From: Dichotomocladium elegans
Lineage: Eukaryota; Mucoromycota; Mucoromycetes; Mucorales; Lichtheimiaceae
Assembly (NCBI GenBank): GCA_025716815.1
Contig: JAIXMN010000034.1
Coordinates: forward strand, 62,001 to 126,000
DNA length: 64,000 bases
Direction: 5' to 3'
Below the pieces are notes generated by a model, which saw nothing but the letters and a program-made list of their open reading frames with translations, was not told where the DNA came from and did no database searches. The position numbers were made by a program, and so were the translations under genes. This document shows, piece by piece, positions 1 through 12,600 of the stretch; position 1 is the stretch's first letter; each line of letters starts with the position of its first letter.

Positions 1-984
1 ATTGCCTTCAAATCCGGCAAATACTTTACGTAACAAATCCATAAAGCGGCAATTGAAAGAGAATACATTAGATAAATATATAGCGTCAGCAGTCTCTCCA
101 CTGTAAGCAGCAGGATGAGGTGGGTGGGTGGGGGTTGTGTGCGCAGGAAAGGGGGGGAGGTGAACGGTTCGAGAAGGGTGTTCAGATGCAGTAAAATGAG
201 CAAGTGGTTTGAGCTCCCATGGATTTATGTAGCATGGTCTTTTTGAAAGAAAAGATTAATGGCTAGTACGAACAGGACAGTTGGGGTCGACGGCGATCCT
301 CTGGCCAACTTGTTGCTATTAGTAGGAAAGTATAATCCAATTTTCAGGGCTAGGTTGGGTGCCTCAGGCGTTGCTGCGATGCAGTAATTGGGGATTGTTT
401 GTTTATTCAACGGGCTATCCTTGGAGCACGTTCCCCGTTGCTAGTTAAGTGACGAGCCATTCATTGCGGGGGGGAGGGAGGTCATGGCACTTGTTTCTCC
501 AGTTATCCTTAATTCTCTCTCTTTACCCCCTTTTTCTTATTTAATTATTGATTGATTCGATTGCGTGTTTATTGAGCAGTATATATTTTCTATGGCCTTA
601 GGTCGGTTGTTGTTTTCTTTCAGGGGCTTGAGGGTATTCTGGATTTGGGCGATGCTGCTTGATGCCGCTCGTCCAACTCCAGAAATAGAACTCCGCTGTC
701 TTTAACCTGACAACCCTTTGAGCACTGTCAGGCACACAGGAAGCCTGCACGCACTGTTACTAACTCCATCCAAACCCGATGAGCGAAGTTTCTGGCATCC
801 GTAGAACATTGACCAGCAGCAAATACGACAGACATCTACCTAGAAAAAAAAACCTTAAATAGTCAGTCATCATCATCCTCTCCTCCCCTTTTCTCTCTTT
901 CTCTTTCTCTTTCTCTCTCTCTCTTTTCCATTTCATTTTCTTTAGCTTTATCCGCGCACTCTTTCATACTTTTCTCGTTCAAGT
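1..984. other. Upstream intergenic region, no gene seen
   Basis: I see no coding region with domain or composition support here. There is a purine-rich G-run stretch around 117-165. The last 120 bases before the first gene are strongly CT-rich. Confidence 0.6.
868..940 (+). promoter_or_regulatory. CT-rich leader of the WWE-like gene
   Basis: An almost uninterrupted C/T tract ends about 45 nt before the ATG at 985. Such pyrimidine stretches mark core promoters and 5' leaders in filamentous fungi. Similar tracts precede most genes in this window. The role is inferred from position and composition. Confidence 0.45.
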
Positions 985-1912
985 ATGTCACACACAATGG
1001 CATATACTACCTCAGACGATCAGAGCGCTGTTGTGGCCGTTGGCAGCAACCGGGATGGAGGCGGTGGTGGTGGTGGCCTCGGTAGTAGCAGTAACAGCAA
1101 TGGCAGCAGCACCAGCGCCAGCAGCGGCGGAAGCAACAACGGCGGCGGCACCAGCAGTATGTTGGCTTACAGCCTTCTCCAACCGCCGCTCTTATCGTCC
1201 TCGTCCTCTGCATCAACGACAGCCTCGCCGCACCATTGGGCGACAGCAGCTGCTGTAGCAGCCGCAGCCGCAGCCGCAGCAGCGATGGATCCAGGTGCAA
1301 TGAACGGAGGGGGGTCCGCTCCAGCAGGAGCCAGTACTACTACTACTACTACCACTACATCGTCCGCAGCGACAGTGACAGCAAACACGACAACAACGGC
1401 AGATCCATCCAAACAGTATCACGCCGAATGGGGCGTGATGAAAGATCAAGATTTCCATCCATTGACCCTGAAGCATCAGCGTGACCTCGAGAATCTCTAT
1501 CAGACAGGCAATACTATTCCCGACTTTTACTTTTGGCAGGCCAATCTGGGTGGTTACTGTATGGCCGACATGGTCCAGAGTAAGTTTTATGGTCCTAGTT
1601 TCTAGGGGTGGGGAGGAGGAAGAGGAGGGGCTGGTGTCAGGATTTGCAAAAAAGGTGGAGGATCCCGGGTGTGTAGGAAGGCTGGAGTTCGTTTCGTTCG
1701 TCTATGGTTTTGCGACGGGACTGGATTTAAAAGCTAATGACAATGGTGCGCGCCTCTCTCTCTCTCAATCCACAATAGATATTGTCGTTTCTTCTGAAGG
1801 AGTCTTTGTTCTTGTACGTCGCATTGTAGAAGGTGCTGCACACCCAGGCCGCAGAAAAAAGAAGCAGCAGCAGCAACAACAACCTCAGCAGCAGCAGCAG
1901 CGAGAAACATGA
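985..1912 (+). CDS. Low-complexity protein with a possible C-terminal WWE-like domain
   Basis: Two exons, 985-1579 and 1779-1912, give 242 residues. The intron starts GTAAGT and ends AATAG. The first 140 residues are Ser/Gly/Asn, Ala and Thr homopolymer tracts and look disordered. From about residue 146 a compact segment follows: a Trp near its start, then LENLYQTG, then across the splice junction ADMVQN and VLVRRIV. This order matches the WWE fold (Trp, E-x-x-Y-x-x-G, Y/D-x-M-x-Q-x-N, R-R). WWE domains bind poly-ADP-ribose or partner proteins in animal ubiquitin and PARP systems. A Lys/Arg patch and a poly-Gln tail end the protein. The WWE call is by eye; the gene model is firmer than the domain. 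Function is unknown. Confidence 0.6.
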
Positions 1913-2922
1913 ATTCCTCTTGTTGACAGCCTTTCAGGGGCCGAATTGGAAATGGAAAGGGGCTGGTGAAAAGAGAGAGAGAAAGAGCGAGAGAAAGAGA
2001 GGGGTAGGGTGGGAGCGTCTTAGCCTTCCTACCATTTCTTTTCCATCAACACCATCTTCAGTTCCCAATCTTTCTGTATCATAATTAACCGTCGTCTATC
2101 CTTCCCCATCCTCCCCCTTCCTCCACCCTCCTCTCTCTTCTTGTCTCCACATCTTCTCCGGCCTTGGAATAGCACGCTTATATCATAGTATATACATATA
2201 CACTTATATTTATTACGTATCCTTTATTCAGCCAGACTTCTGATTCCCATTGTGGTGGGCAAAGCGCTTCTCAGGGGTACCCTGTCTGATGATAACAGCA
2301 CGAATGACGCGTGCGTGTGATCCGAAAGGAGATTCCTATTATTCGGTAGGCATTTAGGGTTCACGAGTAAGCCAAGTGCTGTAGGTAGCCTCTCTTTCTT
2401 GATTCATTGTTTCCACGACGTTTAATAATGTGATATTAGCCCGACGATTGGATATATCCATGTCCGGATTACACACTGCAAAAGAGAGAAGCAAATCCCC
2501 CCTATCCATATAGATATATACACACACACACACATACATACATACATACATTCATAGGAGCGAGGAAAAAAAACCGTGCTGCGGTACTTTGAATGCATCA
2601 ACGTACACAATTCCAACGTAACATGCTCAAGGTTCATGACAAATATGTATGTGTGCGAAGAAGAACGCCTCCCTCGGGACATTTGTTATCATCGCAAGAT
2701 GGTTTATACATACGAAATCCCTCCTTCAAAGCTGAAGGAGTAATACAGAAAGACACAGACTGAAACCACATACATATATACGACCGGACGAGAGATAGAC
2801 ATGGGGTGGGTATCAACAGGCTCTTAAAAGTGAAATGAGTTACTGTACACGATGGTGGTAGTAATAGTAGTAATAGTTGCCGTAGTACTGTAATCGACAA
2901 GAGTGCTATACTTCAGCCCAAC
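1913..2922. other. Convergent intergenic region
   Basis: This lies between the 3' ends of the WWE-like gene and the CK2 gene. A purine-rich stretch at 1970-2005 and pyrimidine-rich stretches at 2095-2160 flank an AT-rich segment near 2180-2220. No coding signal is seen. Confidence 0.55.
2518..2552. repeat. (AC)n followed by (CATA)n microsatellite
   Basis: A short CA run passes directly into CATA tetranucleotide repeats in the intergenic region. It is a simple-sequence tract with no evident coding role. Confidence 0.8.
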
Positions 2923-4258
2923 CTAACAAAGTTGGGTCTTTGTGTTGAGGACCTGAACAGTTGTAAAATACGGATGATTCATCGCCTCGCGTGCAGTCAG
3001 CCGTTCCTGGTGATCGTATCGCAGCAACCGATCGAGCAGATCAAAGAGTTCTTCAGACATATACCTTTGATTCGCGTGATTGACAAACTTATTCCATGGC
3101 TTGGCAGCATATCTAGCAATCAATAAATGGTAAGCTCACGCACACATCTCATTTCCTTCTATCCGACTTACCGTCCTATGAGCTTCTGCAATTTAGGATC
3201 CAACACAAGGTTGTATTTCTTTAGGTATGCATCAAGTCTCTCGGTTCCAAGAACACGTGCAATTTTGACCAGTTGATCCTGATTATCGTGTCCGTTAAAA
3301 AAAGGGTCCTTGCGAAATACAATTCCTGCAAGCATTGCACCATAGCTCCAGAGATCAAGGCTGTAATCATAGCGCTGGAGATCAACGAGAAGCTCAGGTC
3401 CTTTATAACATCTCGACGCAACTCTCACGTTATATTCCATGCCAGGGTGGTAGAAATCAGCGAGACCCCAATCGATCAGACGTAGCTAGAGCACATGTAT
3501 ACCATTAATATGTATTCGCTCGCTCCTTCAAACGCCCATGGCAGGCACATCAGTCGTTATTGGTTACCTCTCGTCTATCATGGTCTATCATGACATTATG
3601 AGGTTTCACATCGCGATGCATGATGCCTTGTGAGTGACAGTAGTCAAGTGCCTACGTGGACGCCTCAGATTCCTTTCCTTGACCTTTCTTTATGCGACTT
3701 TCTTACCTTGAGTAGCTCGTACATGTAGTATCGTACATCGAAATCCGTAAAACGTGGATAAAGGACGCGGAATTCCGTATTGTTCACGCTCTCAAATATC
3801 AACGATGGAACTCGAGACTTTAAAGAATATACACATGACGGGGTATTATTCTTTCCGTGCGAGTGCGTTATTCACTATTGTTTACCTGTGGATCCTGCAC
3901 AATATCGAGCAACTTCACGATATTCGTACCGCCGTTCAAGTTTTGGAGGATTTTGATCTCTCGTTTAATCTTTTTCTTCTTGACGGGCTTCAAGACCTTG
4001 ATGACGACCTTTTCATTGTTGAGAGTGTTCACACCCTCGAACACTTCCGAGTATTTGCCTCGCCCGATTTTGCGGTAGATTTCGTAGTGATCCTGGTTAC
4101 TGCTGGAGAATCAGTTTCAGATGAAACACATGTCGGAGAACGCGGTTTTACCCCCATTGGACCTGCAGGGAATCGTAATCGTAGTACTCTTTGGGCTTGT
4201 GAGAATTCACATCTGCATATACCCGAGCAACACTCATTCCTCGCATGACACCGTCCAT
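2923..4258 (-). CDS. CKA1: Casein kinase II catalytic subunit alpha
   Basis: Six exons on the minus strand: 4152-4258, 3886-4099, 3707-3817, 3568-3651, 3172-3485, 2923-3112. They join in phase to 339 residues, the normal CK2 alpha length. Visible marks are the N-terminal [12 protein letters not shown] segment, the [11 protein letters not shown] glycine loop, [13 protein letters not shown] (substrate-binding basic cluster), HRDVKPHN catalytic loop, [12 protein letters not shown] with the CK2-specific DWG, and [17 protein letters not shown]2 is a constitutively active Ser/Thr kinase acting on acidic sites in nucleus and cytoplasm, normally as a tetramer with the beta subunit. The first of three close in-frame ATGs (4258, 4246, 4237) was taken as start; the third gives MSVARVY, closest to known N-termini. 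The intron ending at 3818 uses an AAAG acceptor. Confidence 0.97.
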
Positions 4259-4392
4259 CTTTTTTTTTTTAGAAGCGAGAGGAGACAGGAGAGGTGGGAA
4301 TACAACAGAGGAAAAAGAGAGAGAGAGAAAACGAAAGCGAGACAGAAAGAAAGAAAAGAAAAGAAAAAGAAACGAGAGATTGATAAATAAAA
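4259..4392 (-). promoter_or_regulatory. CT-rich leader of the CK2 alpha gene
   Basis: Read on the minus strand, about 130 bases immediately upstream of the ATG are nearly all C/T, ending in a T-run that abuts the start. This is the most extreme example of the leader pattern in the window. The promoter role is inferred. Confidence 0.45.
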
Positions 4393-5552
4393 TTGGGATG
4401 CCCAGAGTAAAGAAGGAAAGAAACACTGAGCAATAAGCCTATCTCTGCTTGATTTATCTAGGCCTTTGTGCACATGATATTCAGCTTGTGGATGGACTAT
4501 ATACCCGTCATGCTACCAAGCCCTCCGGGGGGCCCGTCTCGAAGACGCTCTAACCGGGACGACACAGCTGCTATAGTTATTTCAAGGAGGACGTGTTTTT
4601 ATCCATCAAAGTCATGCCGTGATGAATTAAAGAGAAGCAGTCGGATTGGCGCAAGGTCATCCCAAACCCTAGGTTCCATCATTTATCAAATATCAACATG
4701 GCAGCATCCGACTTGCGCTCTTGTCAACAGCAGGAGTCAGGTGGGGAAAGATCTCATCTTGTTGACTATATAGCCTCTGTTTGGTTGTCCGGAAAGCCTT
4801 AGTCGAAAGAGGAAAGGCCTTTTTCAACTTTGTATTCATCGCACAAACTTTTTTCTTGTTGGCTGGTTGGTTCTGCAAACAAGCCCTGTCCGCATGAATG
4901 AGTGGGATGCGCACGGCTGCCGACAGCCTGACATGGGCGAAAATAGGGACAGTGCAGAATAGGATTCCAGCTGCATGGTTCATATGACCTCAACAATGAG
5001 ACATCAGCTATTCCCAAGAAACAAATCGCTTTTGATCCTGCAGCGCAGAACGGAATATGCTTTCTTTGTGGCTTATGGCCATTTTTGCGATGCATACGAA
5101 AGCGAAGGACAGCCCGAGAAGTGGTGGAGAGCGAGTGCAAGAGGAAGACCCCGACATGCGAGTGTCTTGAGTGCTACGTACGTTCGTGCGTATGTTATTT
5201 TTTTTTTTTTTTGATCTCCGGTAACACGAGCCGGGTAAGAGGTAAAATTTCTCACATTGGCTGGCTTCTTTCTCTTCTTCAATCTCCCCAACCACTTATG
5301 CCATACTTCTCTTTTGATCCAACCTCTGATCAAATCCACCTCGACCCTATTGCCGGCACCCTGCAACGACGACGGCAGATCTTCTTCCCATAAATACCAT
5401 TAGCATTAATCTGTCTCTTTCTATTGTAACTTTGCTTCTCTTGCTTCTTTCCACAGTCTCCCTTCCACACACACAGACACACACACATATATATATTAGT
5501 CTTCCACTTTCTTCCTTCTCCCTTCCGTTTTATATAACCTTCTAATATCACC
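4259..5552. other. Divergent intergenic region between CK2 alpha and the PRL phosphatase
   Basis: The region holds the two CT-rich leaders at its edges and a T-run at about 5200. I see no supported gene in between. It presumably contains both promoters. Confidence 0.55.
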
Positions 5553-6269
5553 ATGGTGAGCATCACTGACAAACGCTACACATCACGCACCGGATCTTCC
5601 CCGCTCGGCCGCATGCTCTCTCTGATTGGTTGTCCCAATTCCTCGCTTCGCTTCCTCATCCTCGATTGCCCCACAGAATCAACCCTTGATTTCTACATTG
5701 AGCAGTTCGATCGCCTTCAGGTAGCGGCCATCGTGCGCTGCTGTCAGCCCACCTACAGCGCGAACCGGCTGACTGAGCGCAATATTGAAGTTATTGACCT
5801 GCCATTTAAAGATGGTGGTTTGGTAGGTTTTCTAGAAAATTTTCCCTTTTTTTTTTCTCTAATTCACGTCAACAGCCACCCCCCCAAATTGTCCGGGAAT
5901 GGCTTATGCTCATCGAGCGGATCAAGGACTTGGATCCCACTCCAACCATTGCTGTTCACTGCGTTGCCGGACTTGGCCGGGCACCTGTTCTCGTGGCGAT
6001 CGCTCTGATCGAAATGGGGATGAAACCGCTTGATGCGATTGAATATATCCGCGAGAAACGCCGGGGGGCCTTCAACAAACCCCAAATCGCTTATTTGGTC
6101 AGTGGCTAGGCATGGAATGGGCATCGAATGTGGATACTAATAACAGCAACAGGACAGCTACAAGCGGGCACTGAAGCAGAAATCAACAGGTGGAACCCAG
6201 TCATCGCTCCGATCCTCGCTAGGGCGAATGTTCCGCATCGGCAAAGCAAGCGGCGCCGTTCAGACATGA
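5553..6269 (+). CDS. PTP4A: PRL-type (PTP4A) protein tyrosine phosphatase
   Basis: Exons 5553-5822, 5876-6097 and 6153-6269 give 202 residues. The P-loop is [11 protein letters not shown] with catalytic Cys about 119 and Arg about 125, the exact PRL version (C-V-A-G-L-G-R, Ala after Arg instead of Ser/Thr). The acid-loop segment reads LPFKDGG, keeping the Asp equivalent to PRL-1 Asp72. [11 protein letters not shown] is another PRL hallmark. PRLs are small dual-specificity phosphatases that also bind CNNM magnesium transporters. The protein differs from animal PRLs at its end: instead of a polybasic stretch plus CaaX box it ends in a Ser/Arg/Lys-rich tail finishing AVQT, so it cannot be prenylated. 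The second donor is GTCAGT, with a TACTAAT branch site before the acceptor. Confidence 0.92.
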
Positions 6270-6809
6270 CTATTTTACTGGCCACTCTATACGCTTTGTT
6301 ATTGTCTATTACTCAGGATAGACGAGACTCTGTTACCGTGTCTGCTGCTGCTGCAAGGCGGAGAGCAGCGTTGGCATTGGCAAAATCAAAGATTAAAAGA
6401 TTCACCCGTTCTCATATTCATAATCACCATGGTATTTCGGCTGTTTGTTTGGCTGTAGAGATATCGTCTGATAACCAACTCGATTGTTGCACAGCACTTA
6501 TTCAGCATTGAGCCGAGCACGTTTCCACCTGTCACGTTCTTTATGTGTGTTTGCACTGACATCAATGCTGTGTCTCGCTGCGATCATAACCCAGCCAATT
6601 CTGTGCCTGCTCATGTGGTTATGTGGCGCTTGGACGACTATAATTTCAACAGGCCAGACATCCAAATGGAGTAAATGTCTTGGCTAACCATGTGGCTTCG
6701 AACGTACAAATCTATTTTTACATGACGCATGTTTCTATGGATTAAATATGGAATAGTGGGGTTGGGGGAGGGGGACCTATTGAACAAAGACAACTGTGGG
6801 ACGATGATG
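6270..6809. other. Convergent intergenic region
   Basis: 3' ends of the PRL and RSPRY1 genes face each other here. Short frames are present but none has recognisable content. Confidence 0.5.
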
Positions 6810-8663
6810 TCATTCCAAAATGGATGACTCCACCGGTACCAAGGTTTTTATACGATCCTGGATCGTCACTCGACAGAGCGGGCTAAATGAGAAACCAGTG
6901 TGTGTTATATATAAAGCAAGATTATCCTCTTGTGCATATTATTCCCGAAAGCAGAAAATACTTGCCACATTTCTAGAGCGTTCGCGCAGCGTTGGCCCCA
7001 GCCTGTGTGGCGGCAAGGCAAGAGGACAACATCTTTTGGTTCGGAGAAGCAAAGGGTACAAAATGGGCCGTCCCAGTCGTACTCGGGTTCTTCCGTCGGG
7101 TTTGTTGCCTTGGGGAACATGTCTTGGCGCACATGAGCGAGGACCTTGTTCTTGTAGGCCTCATCGAGGTGCCCGGCCTGGCTGATACCCTTGTACTTTA
7201 CAGAGACGGGCGGAGGATACATCCATGGCCGATCGCCAAAGTTGAGCAGAATATGCTGGTGCGTGGTCAAACTCATGGCCGGGAAGAGGCCCAGTCCCGC
7301 GTTTCTGGCCCCGCTGCCATGTCCCTTCTGGCGTGCAGACGGATGCTCGAATTCGACCGTGAGGCCGAGATCGCATCCGTTGATGAAGAACGTGCAGAGG
7401 CCATTGTCCAGGTCTAGAAAACTTCCCAATACGTCGCCTGCCTGACACTGGATCTTGTTTTGCGTCTGTGGGTATACTGCTGCACCGTCGGCCTGTGTTG
7501 TATCATGCTGCCATGTTAAAACATGAACGGATGCACACAGCTGCTCTGTCCTCCTCCTCCTGCTTTTCCCTTACCCAAACGGCAGTCCGATACGTGTCAA
7601 AGGCAAATCCGTTCTATCAACAACGAAACGGGACACGTCAGCTAAAGCCTTGCAACTAACCAACCATCCCGTGGCGGGATTTGTGTGAATTGTTTGTTAT
7701 ACAGACACAGTCATCACCGACACCATAGCCGTCTTCGGGAGTAAATCGGCAACGGCTCGTAGCCCAGCCGATCTGCATAATGCCCTTGGTGAGCAACAAG
7801 GTCTCATAATACCACTTGCCGCGTTTCACCGACGCTGTTGCCCTCATGGACTCAAAGTGCGGGCGGTCATTGCGCAATTCGAGTCCGTTCCCGCCGACTT
7901 TCCAGTGTGCCGTTCCGTCAAAGATGTTCATGATCACTCTGAGATAGGACAAATCCCATGAACAGGCGGGCTAAAATGCAATCGGTGGTTAGTTTAATCT
8001 GTTGAGCCGTATCCGTTTAGTCAATCGAACCTCTGTTTCCATTGTACCATCCACTGGAGTTTTTTTTTTAGGGGGGGTGGAAGAGAAGATAGGCGTGAGT
8101 GGGAGTCGGTCGGATTGGGAGGAAAGACACAAATATGAGCAATTGTTTCTCGATCAAACAAACAAATTAAAAACTTACCAAAGACACAGTCAAGCGCCCA
8201 TCGCGCACAATGCGCGAGCTGAACATACCTCGTCCACTCGTCTCTCAATTTGCCTTCGGGCGGCAGAAAGCCTGTATCAAAGCTATTAAGGCTTGTGAGC
8301 TCCATCGGGACTCCGCGACGTATGATTGGGTCGACTGGGCCGTTCGCGTGATCGGAACCCTTTTCGTCCTCATGGCCTTTTTGTTTTCGACAAAAGAGTC
8401 GGACCCACAGTTGGCTTTTGCTATTCTTCCATATCGAGTAGATGCTTTCCTTGCTGCTGCCCTGGTTTGGAGACGAGCATGACGTGATACTGTCGATATC
8501 CACGTCGATAAAGGGCGCGTAGGGTGTTTTGCTGTAGATGCGCTGGTTCGCTGCCTCACATTCACCTATGACAGTCTGCAGTATGGCACGAATTTGGCAT
8601 GGATGGCGCATGATGGCGTCCTTGATAGGTCCTACACAGGATGGAAAGCATTTTGGGGGTCAT

Positions 8664-8705
<42 letters not shown>

Positions 8706-9627
8706 CTTTCCCCCTTTTTTGGGGGGTGCCAAGTTTGTACATGCCTGTCTGAGCAAATTTCTCAAGCGCAATTAAGGCAAAAGTGCGGACCCGCAAGTCC
8801 TCGTCCGGGTCTGCAAGAAGATGAATCAAGAGATCGCCGACTTCGTCATGCCATAGTTCACGACAGAGATCACCTGCAAACTTTTCTGCTAGCAAGGACC
8901 ATACCGAGGCCGCATTAAGACGGATGAGCGTGCTTGGTCCATGCCGTTTGTCTTCTTTGCTACTATCGTAGCTTTCGCATCTTCTGCACGGCCGTTTCCA
9001 GTCTATAGCTACATGGATCGGCTGCGTTGGCATGGCTTCTGTGGCTTCTGCCGTTGGAGAAGAAGACGATGACGAGGAAGACGACGGAACGCGTAATGAT
9101 TTGGAAAAGAAACGGCGCGAGGGTGTTTTGCTGAGTTTGGATAGGATCATAGGAGACACAGCCGTCATCGTCTCGCGCGAAGGTAAGGCAGCCCTGTCGA
9201 TGATGTGGCTCAGAAACGCCATGGCAACAGGACTTTCCGGATCAAGGGAAGAAGTGATGGTTGAAATGAATGCAAGGTATCCGGAGCCTGCGTGGAGAGA
9301 GTATTGCGTACAAGGCGTGTGTATGTGTGAAAAAAAAAAGAAATAGACAACCATGGTTTATCTGCCCGGCCTGTTTTTACCTTCATAGGCAAGCTGAAAT
9401 AATGTGTCGAGCGCATGGACCATGTGTCGTTCACGATCATAAAATTCTTGCGATGGCTGCTGCTCCCGCTGCTCCTGCTGCGCGGCGCGTGTTGCTGAAG
9501 AGTCGTCATGAGATTCATGCATCTGGTTCTGGGCAATCGCTAGTATCCGCTGCCAAGAGGTCTCAATAATGCGAGTGGTATAATCTGTCGGTGAAGGATT
9601 CCGTACGCTGTCCCATAATTTTGGCAT
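6810..9627 (-). CDS. RSPRY1: RING finger and SPRY domain protein, RSPRY1 homologue
   Basis: Eight exons: 9381-9627, 8745-9287, 8179-8631, 8031-8053, 7707-7970, 7575-7613, 6966-7492, 6810-6882, together 722 residues. The N-terminal 420 residues are helical and conserved-looking, with an acidic/Ser insert. The SPRY part starts near residue 430: GKWYYETLLLTKGIMQIGWA, GYGVGDD, FAFDTYR, FLDLDNGLCTFFING, LLNFGDRPW. A C-terminal RING (about 668-703) reads CTLC, LLPCRH, CANALEM, then CPLCR. The family is thought to act as E3 ubiquitin ligases. The model needs a 23-nt exon (8031-8053) and two GC-AG introns (6883-6965 with GCAAGT; 8632-8744 with a weaker GCATGT). Every junction stays in phase and restores family-conserved residues, which supports it. 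The donors after exons 4 and 5 (GTTCGA, GTCTGT) are weak. Confidence 0.88.
8667..8703. repeat. (CT)n microsatellite inside an RSPRY1 intron
   Basis: An uninterrupted CT dinucleotide run lies in the intron 8632-8744. On the sense (minus) strand it reads as (AG)n, an unusual purine run within an intron. Confidence 0.9.
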
Positions 9628-12600
9628 GGTTTTAAGAGAAACAAGAGGGAAAGAGAAAGCGTGTGCGTGTACAGCTTATGTGGATAAAAAAAAGTGAAAG
9701 AGGAGAAAGAATTTCTTCATCCTGTGCACGCGTACCCGTGGGTCTGCAAGGCATGTCGGGTAGCTGAAACGACCATTGTTGCAAAAGACTTAAACAGCCC
9801 GAAAACTTTCCTTTGTGAACAAACATTCGTAAAAAATTCACTGGGGCTCCAGGAACAGCATTGGTCCGGTCTCAGGGGTCACCCGATCATTGCTTACACT
9901 TTGTATCCACCCATCATTTGCGCTGGTGATGTAGAACGAATGAGGGCAAGTATATGAACGGGTGCAATGTTCTCCATTCAGACACCTTTTTCAATTTTTT
10001 GTTTATAAGTGACTTGTGATCGTCCAATCGGAAGGAAGCTAAGTTATTTCTACCCAATAGTAAAATCGTCCGACCCGCCCGGACCACAGCGCACAGACAT
10101 CAGAGCGGTATCAATAGGCGCTGTTGTCTATGGGATCATGCGTTAACTAGTTTTCCTTTTTTGTATTTTCGAGAAACCGTAATAGGTGGTTTATTACATT
10201 AACGAAATCAGCGTCATGTCCAATGTCATTTGTGTAAAACTGATATACTCATGCTGAGCAGAGAATATATATTGCATATATTACTTGGAGCTGGATTCAA
10301 CGTTTGTTGTTCGATGAGGTCGGATACAAGGTACACGTGTGGTGTCGCCGATAAGCAGTCGATCTTTTTCCTTAGTATATCTTTTTCACCGGCGTGATCG
10401 TGACTTCAGTATATAAATTATAGTGCGAGCATTGACTTGTGCTCATCTAGTGTCTATATACAATGGACTGTAATATGTGTTGGATCACTCGTTGGGTAGA
10501 CATCGATGGAGAGGAGGGGGAGAACCATCTTGTGTTAGCAGATGCGGAATACGTCCCTTTCTTGTGTAACATGTCCGGACAACGGCGTTCTGACGCCGTG
10601 GTGTGTACAAACATGTGCTCGTATCCTGCTTATCAAATATTTCCTTTCCTTGCACTTTTTCTCTTTCTTGGCGTACTTCCTTCTTAAGCCTTACAGCAAC
10701 TAAAATGTTACATTGCAGCAAAGCAATTTGCTGGTGCGCCCGACACACCTCTCACCAGCCGCTTGGCAAAGCCATCGTCGTCACCTCACAGTCCATCCTT
10801 CGCCCTCCGACTCATCCCATGTCATCCCCAAGAACATTCATTTGATGGCACACATTTGGCCCTTTTTGTAAGAGGAGCAGACAACCGAGCAGCAAGTATC
10901 ATTCCAAGAGAGCGGCAGACGGAACATGAACGTCTTTCAATTTGGTAAAACATTGCATCACGTGCATTACATATCAAACCCGTCATCGGGTCACACCTCT
11001 CTCATCGCTTCAGTTGATATCATTGATGGAGCGGATAACAACGCTGACTGTGACCTTGGTATCGGGTATTTGGTCAGGTAATACAGCAGTACAAATATTA
11101 ACATGAGGTTTGAAGATACGTAGGTACTCACAGCAATTTTCATATGTAGAGCGGCGATGGCGGGGTGATAATGATAATTCAACCCTACAGAATACTAAAG
11201 GGGGAGCAGTAGGAAGAAAAGACTCCAGGAGGCAAAACCTATGTAAGTAAATAATGTTCACCGGACTCATTAGTCACCCACAATTCAGAAAACTCGGTTG
11301 TGTTTGTTATTTTCTTTACAAATGGGTAAGTTTCAAACACTTTATACAAGTGGGCACACGCAATGTTCATTTAGGCACCGACGGCGAACCAGGTGGGATG
11401 CAGCCAAGCAGTCAACAATTAATTCGCTTACAATGAAGAGGTAGATCATCAAACATGAATGGCAACAGAACAATCCATGGCTCACTACTGCATTGACCTT
11501 CATTGGCATACTATTAGGATCCTAGCAAGGAATACCTATCCCGGGTATTTTACATGCAGAATTACAACGATAAGATCCGCGGTCTTATTGTTAACGAACA
11601 GTGGCGACAAGATCCGGAAAGTTCATGAATAATAGTCGTATCGTCATCTAATCCTTTATCGGGATAGCCCTGAACGCCGGTCGCCCGTTTGCTTTCATGT
11701 AATTGTGCGAGACAGGCATAGGAATAGATGGGCGATACACCTACATTTGCCAACTCAGTGTCTACTTGCAGATGTTTCCCTCGTTTTTTTTTTTGTCATA
11801 CTACGAACGTATATCTTTATTTTGGTGATAAGACGGGCGTCGGATGGCAGCTAAGATTTTCGTAAGTTCGCTTTGTAGAAGCCTCCATTGTTTCCGCTCA
11901 TGCGCCTTCCCCAGTTCGCGGGTGTGTTGTCATTTCGATCGCGAGCTTTCTTCATAGCTCTTTAACTAGTGTCAGCCAACGTCTCACATGTGCTTTCGCT
12001 TTTTTTTTTAAATATAATATATATATACTATTTTGCAGAGGTCGGTGTGGCTCTATTAATGTTTGCTGGAAAGTAATTCTGCTGTCCACGATTATGGCCG
12101 TGTTAGTAGGTGCTACATAGAACTCTAGTTTATAAAGTTGAAGACCGTAAAACATGTCATTCAAGAGTATATGGCAGTTGCCCCATCGTATAGCTGAAAA
12201 AAGTCAACCGTAATATCTACATATCATCTGATTTAATCCCATCGCTATTCACTCAAATTTCCACTACCCGGGATATGGGTCGCGTTGTGAGCGGCAGTAA
12301 GAACTATGCATCATGCCCCATGCTTACAGTGCTGTGTAGGATCGCAACTGGGTGTGTAACAGCGGTGCAGGGTGAGGAGGTCTTGCAAGTTAAGGGGAGC
12401 TCGACGACCGCACTGTAGTCCATACACGAGTTCAATAAAAGAAAATGAGCTAGAATATGAAATATCAGAAGACACATTCGTTGTTCTTTCAAACACCCAT
12501 TACGCTTAGGCCATATCTGCAGGGTCTCAAAATTGAGTTTCGTTGCACGTTATGCGTGCATGGCTTGAAGTTGGGGAAGGGCGGTGAATAAGGGACTGAT

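Noticed and set aside
1007..1476. Several frames rich in Arg, Cys, Val or Ala
   Set aside because: All are shadows of the repetitive Ser/Ala/Thr codons of the first gene.
8054..8178. Extension of RSPRY1 exon 3 through its donor
   Set aside because: The extra residues do not resemble the family and the phase to the next exon fails; the microexon model fits both.
10463..10687. Small Cys-containing frame
   Set aside because: No signal peptide, domain or composition support; typical random frame in a gap.
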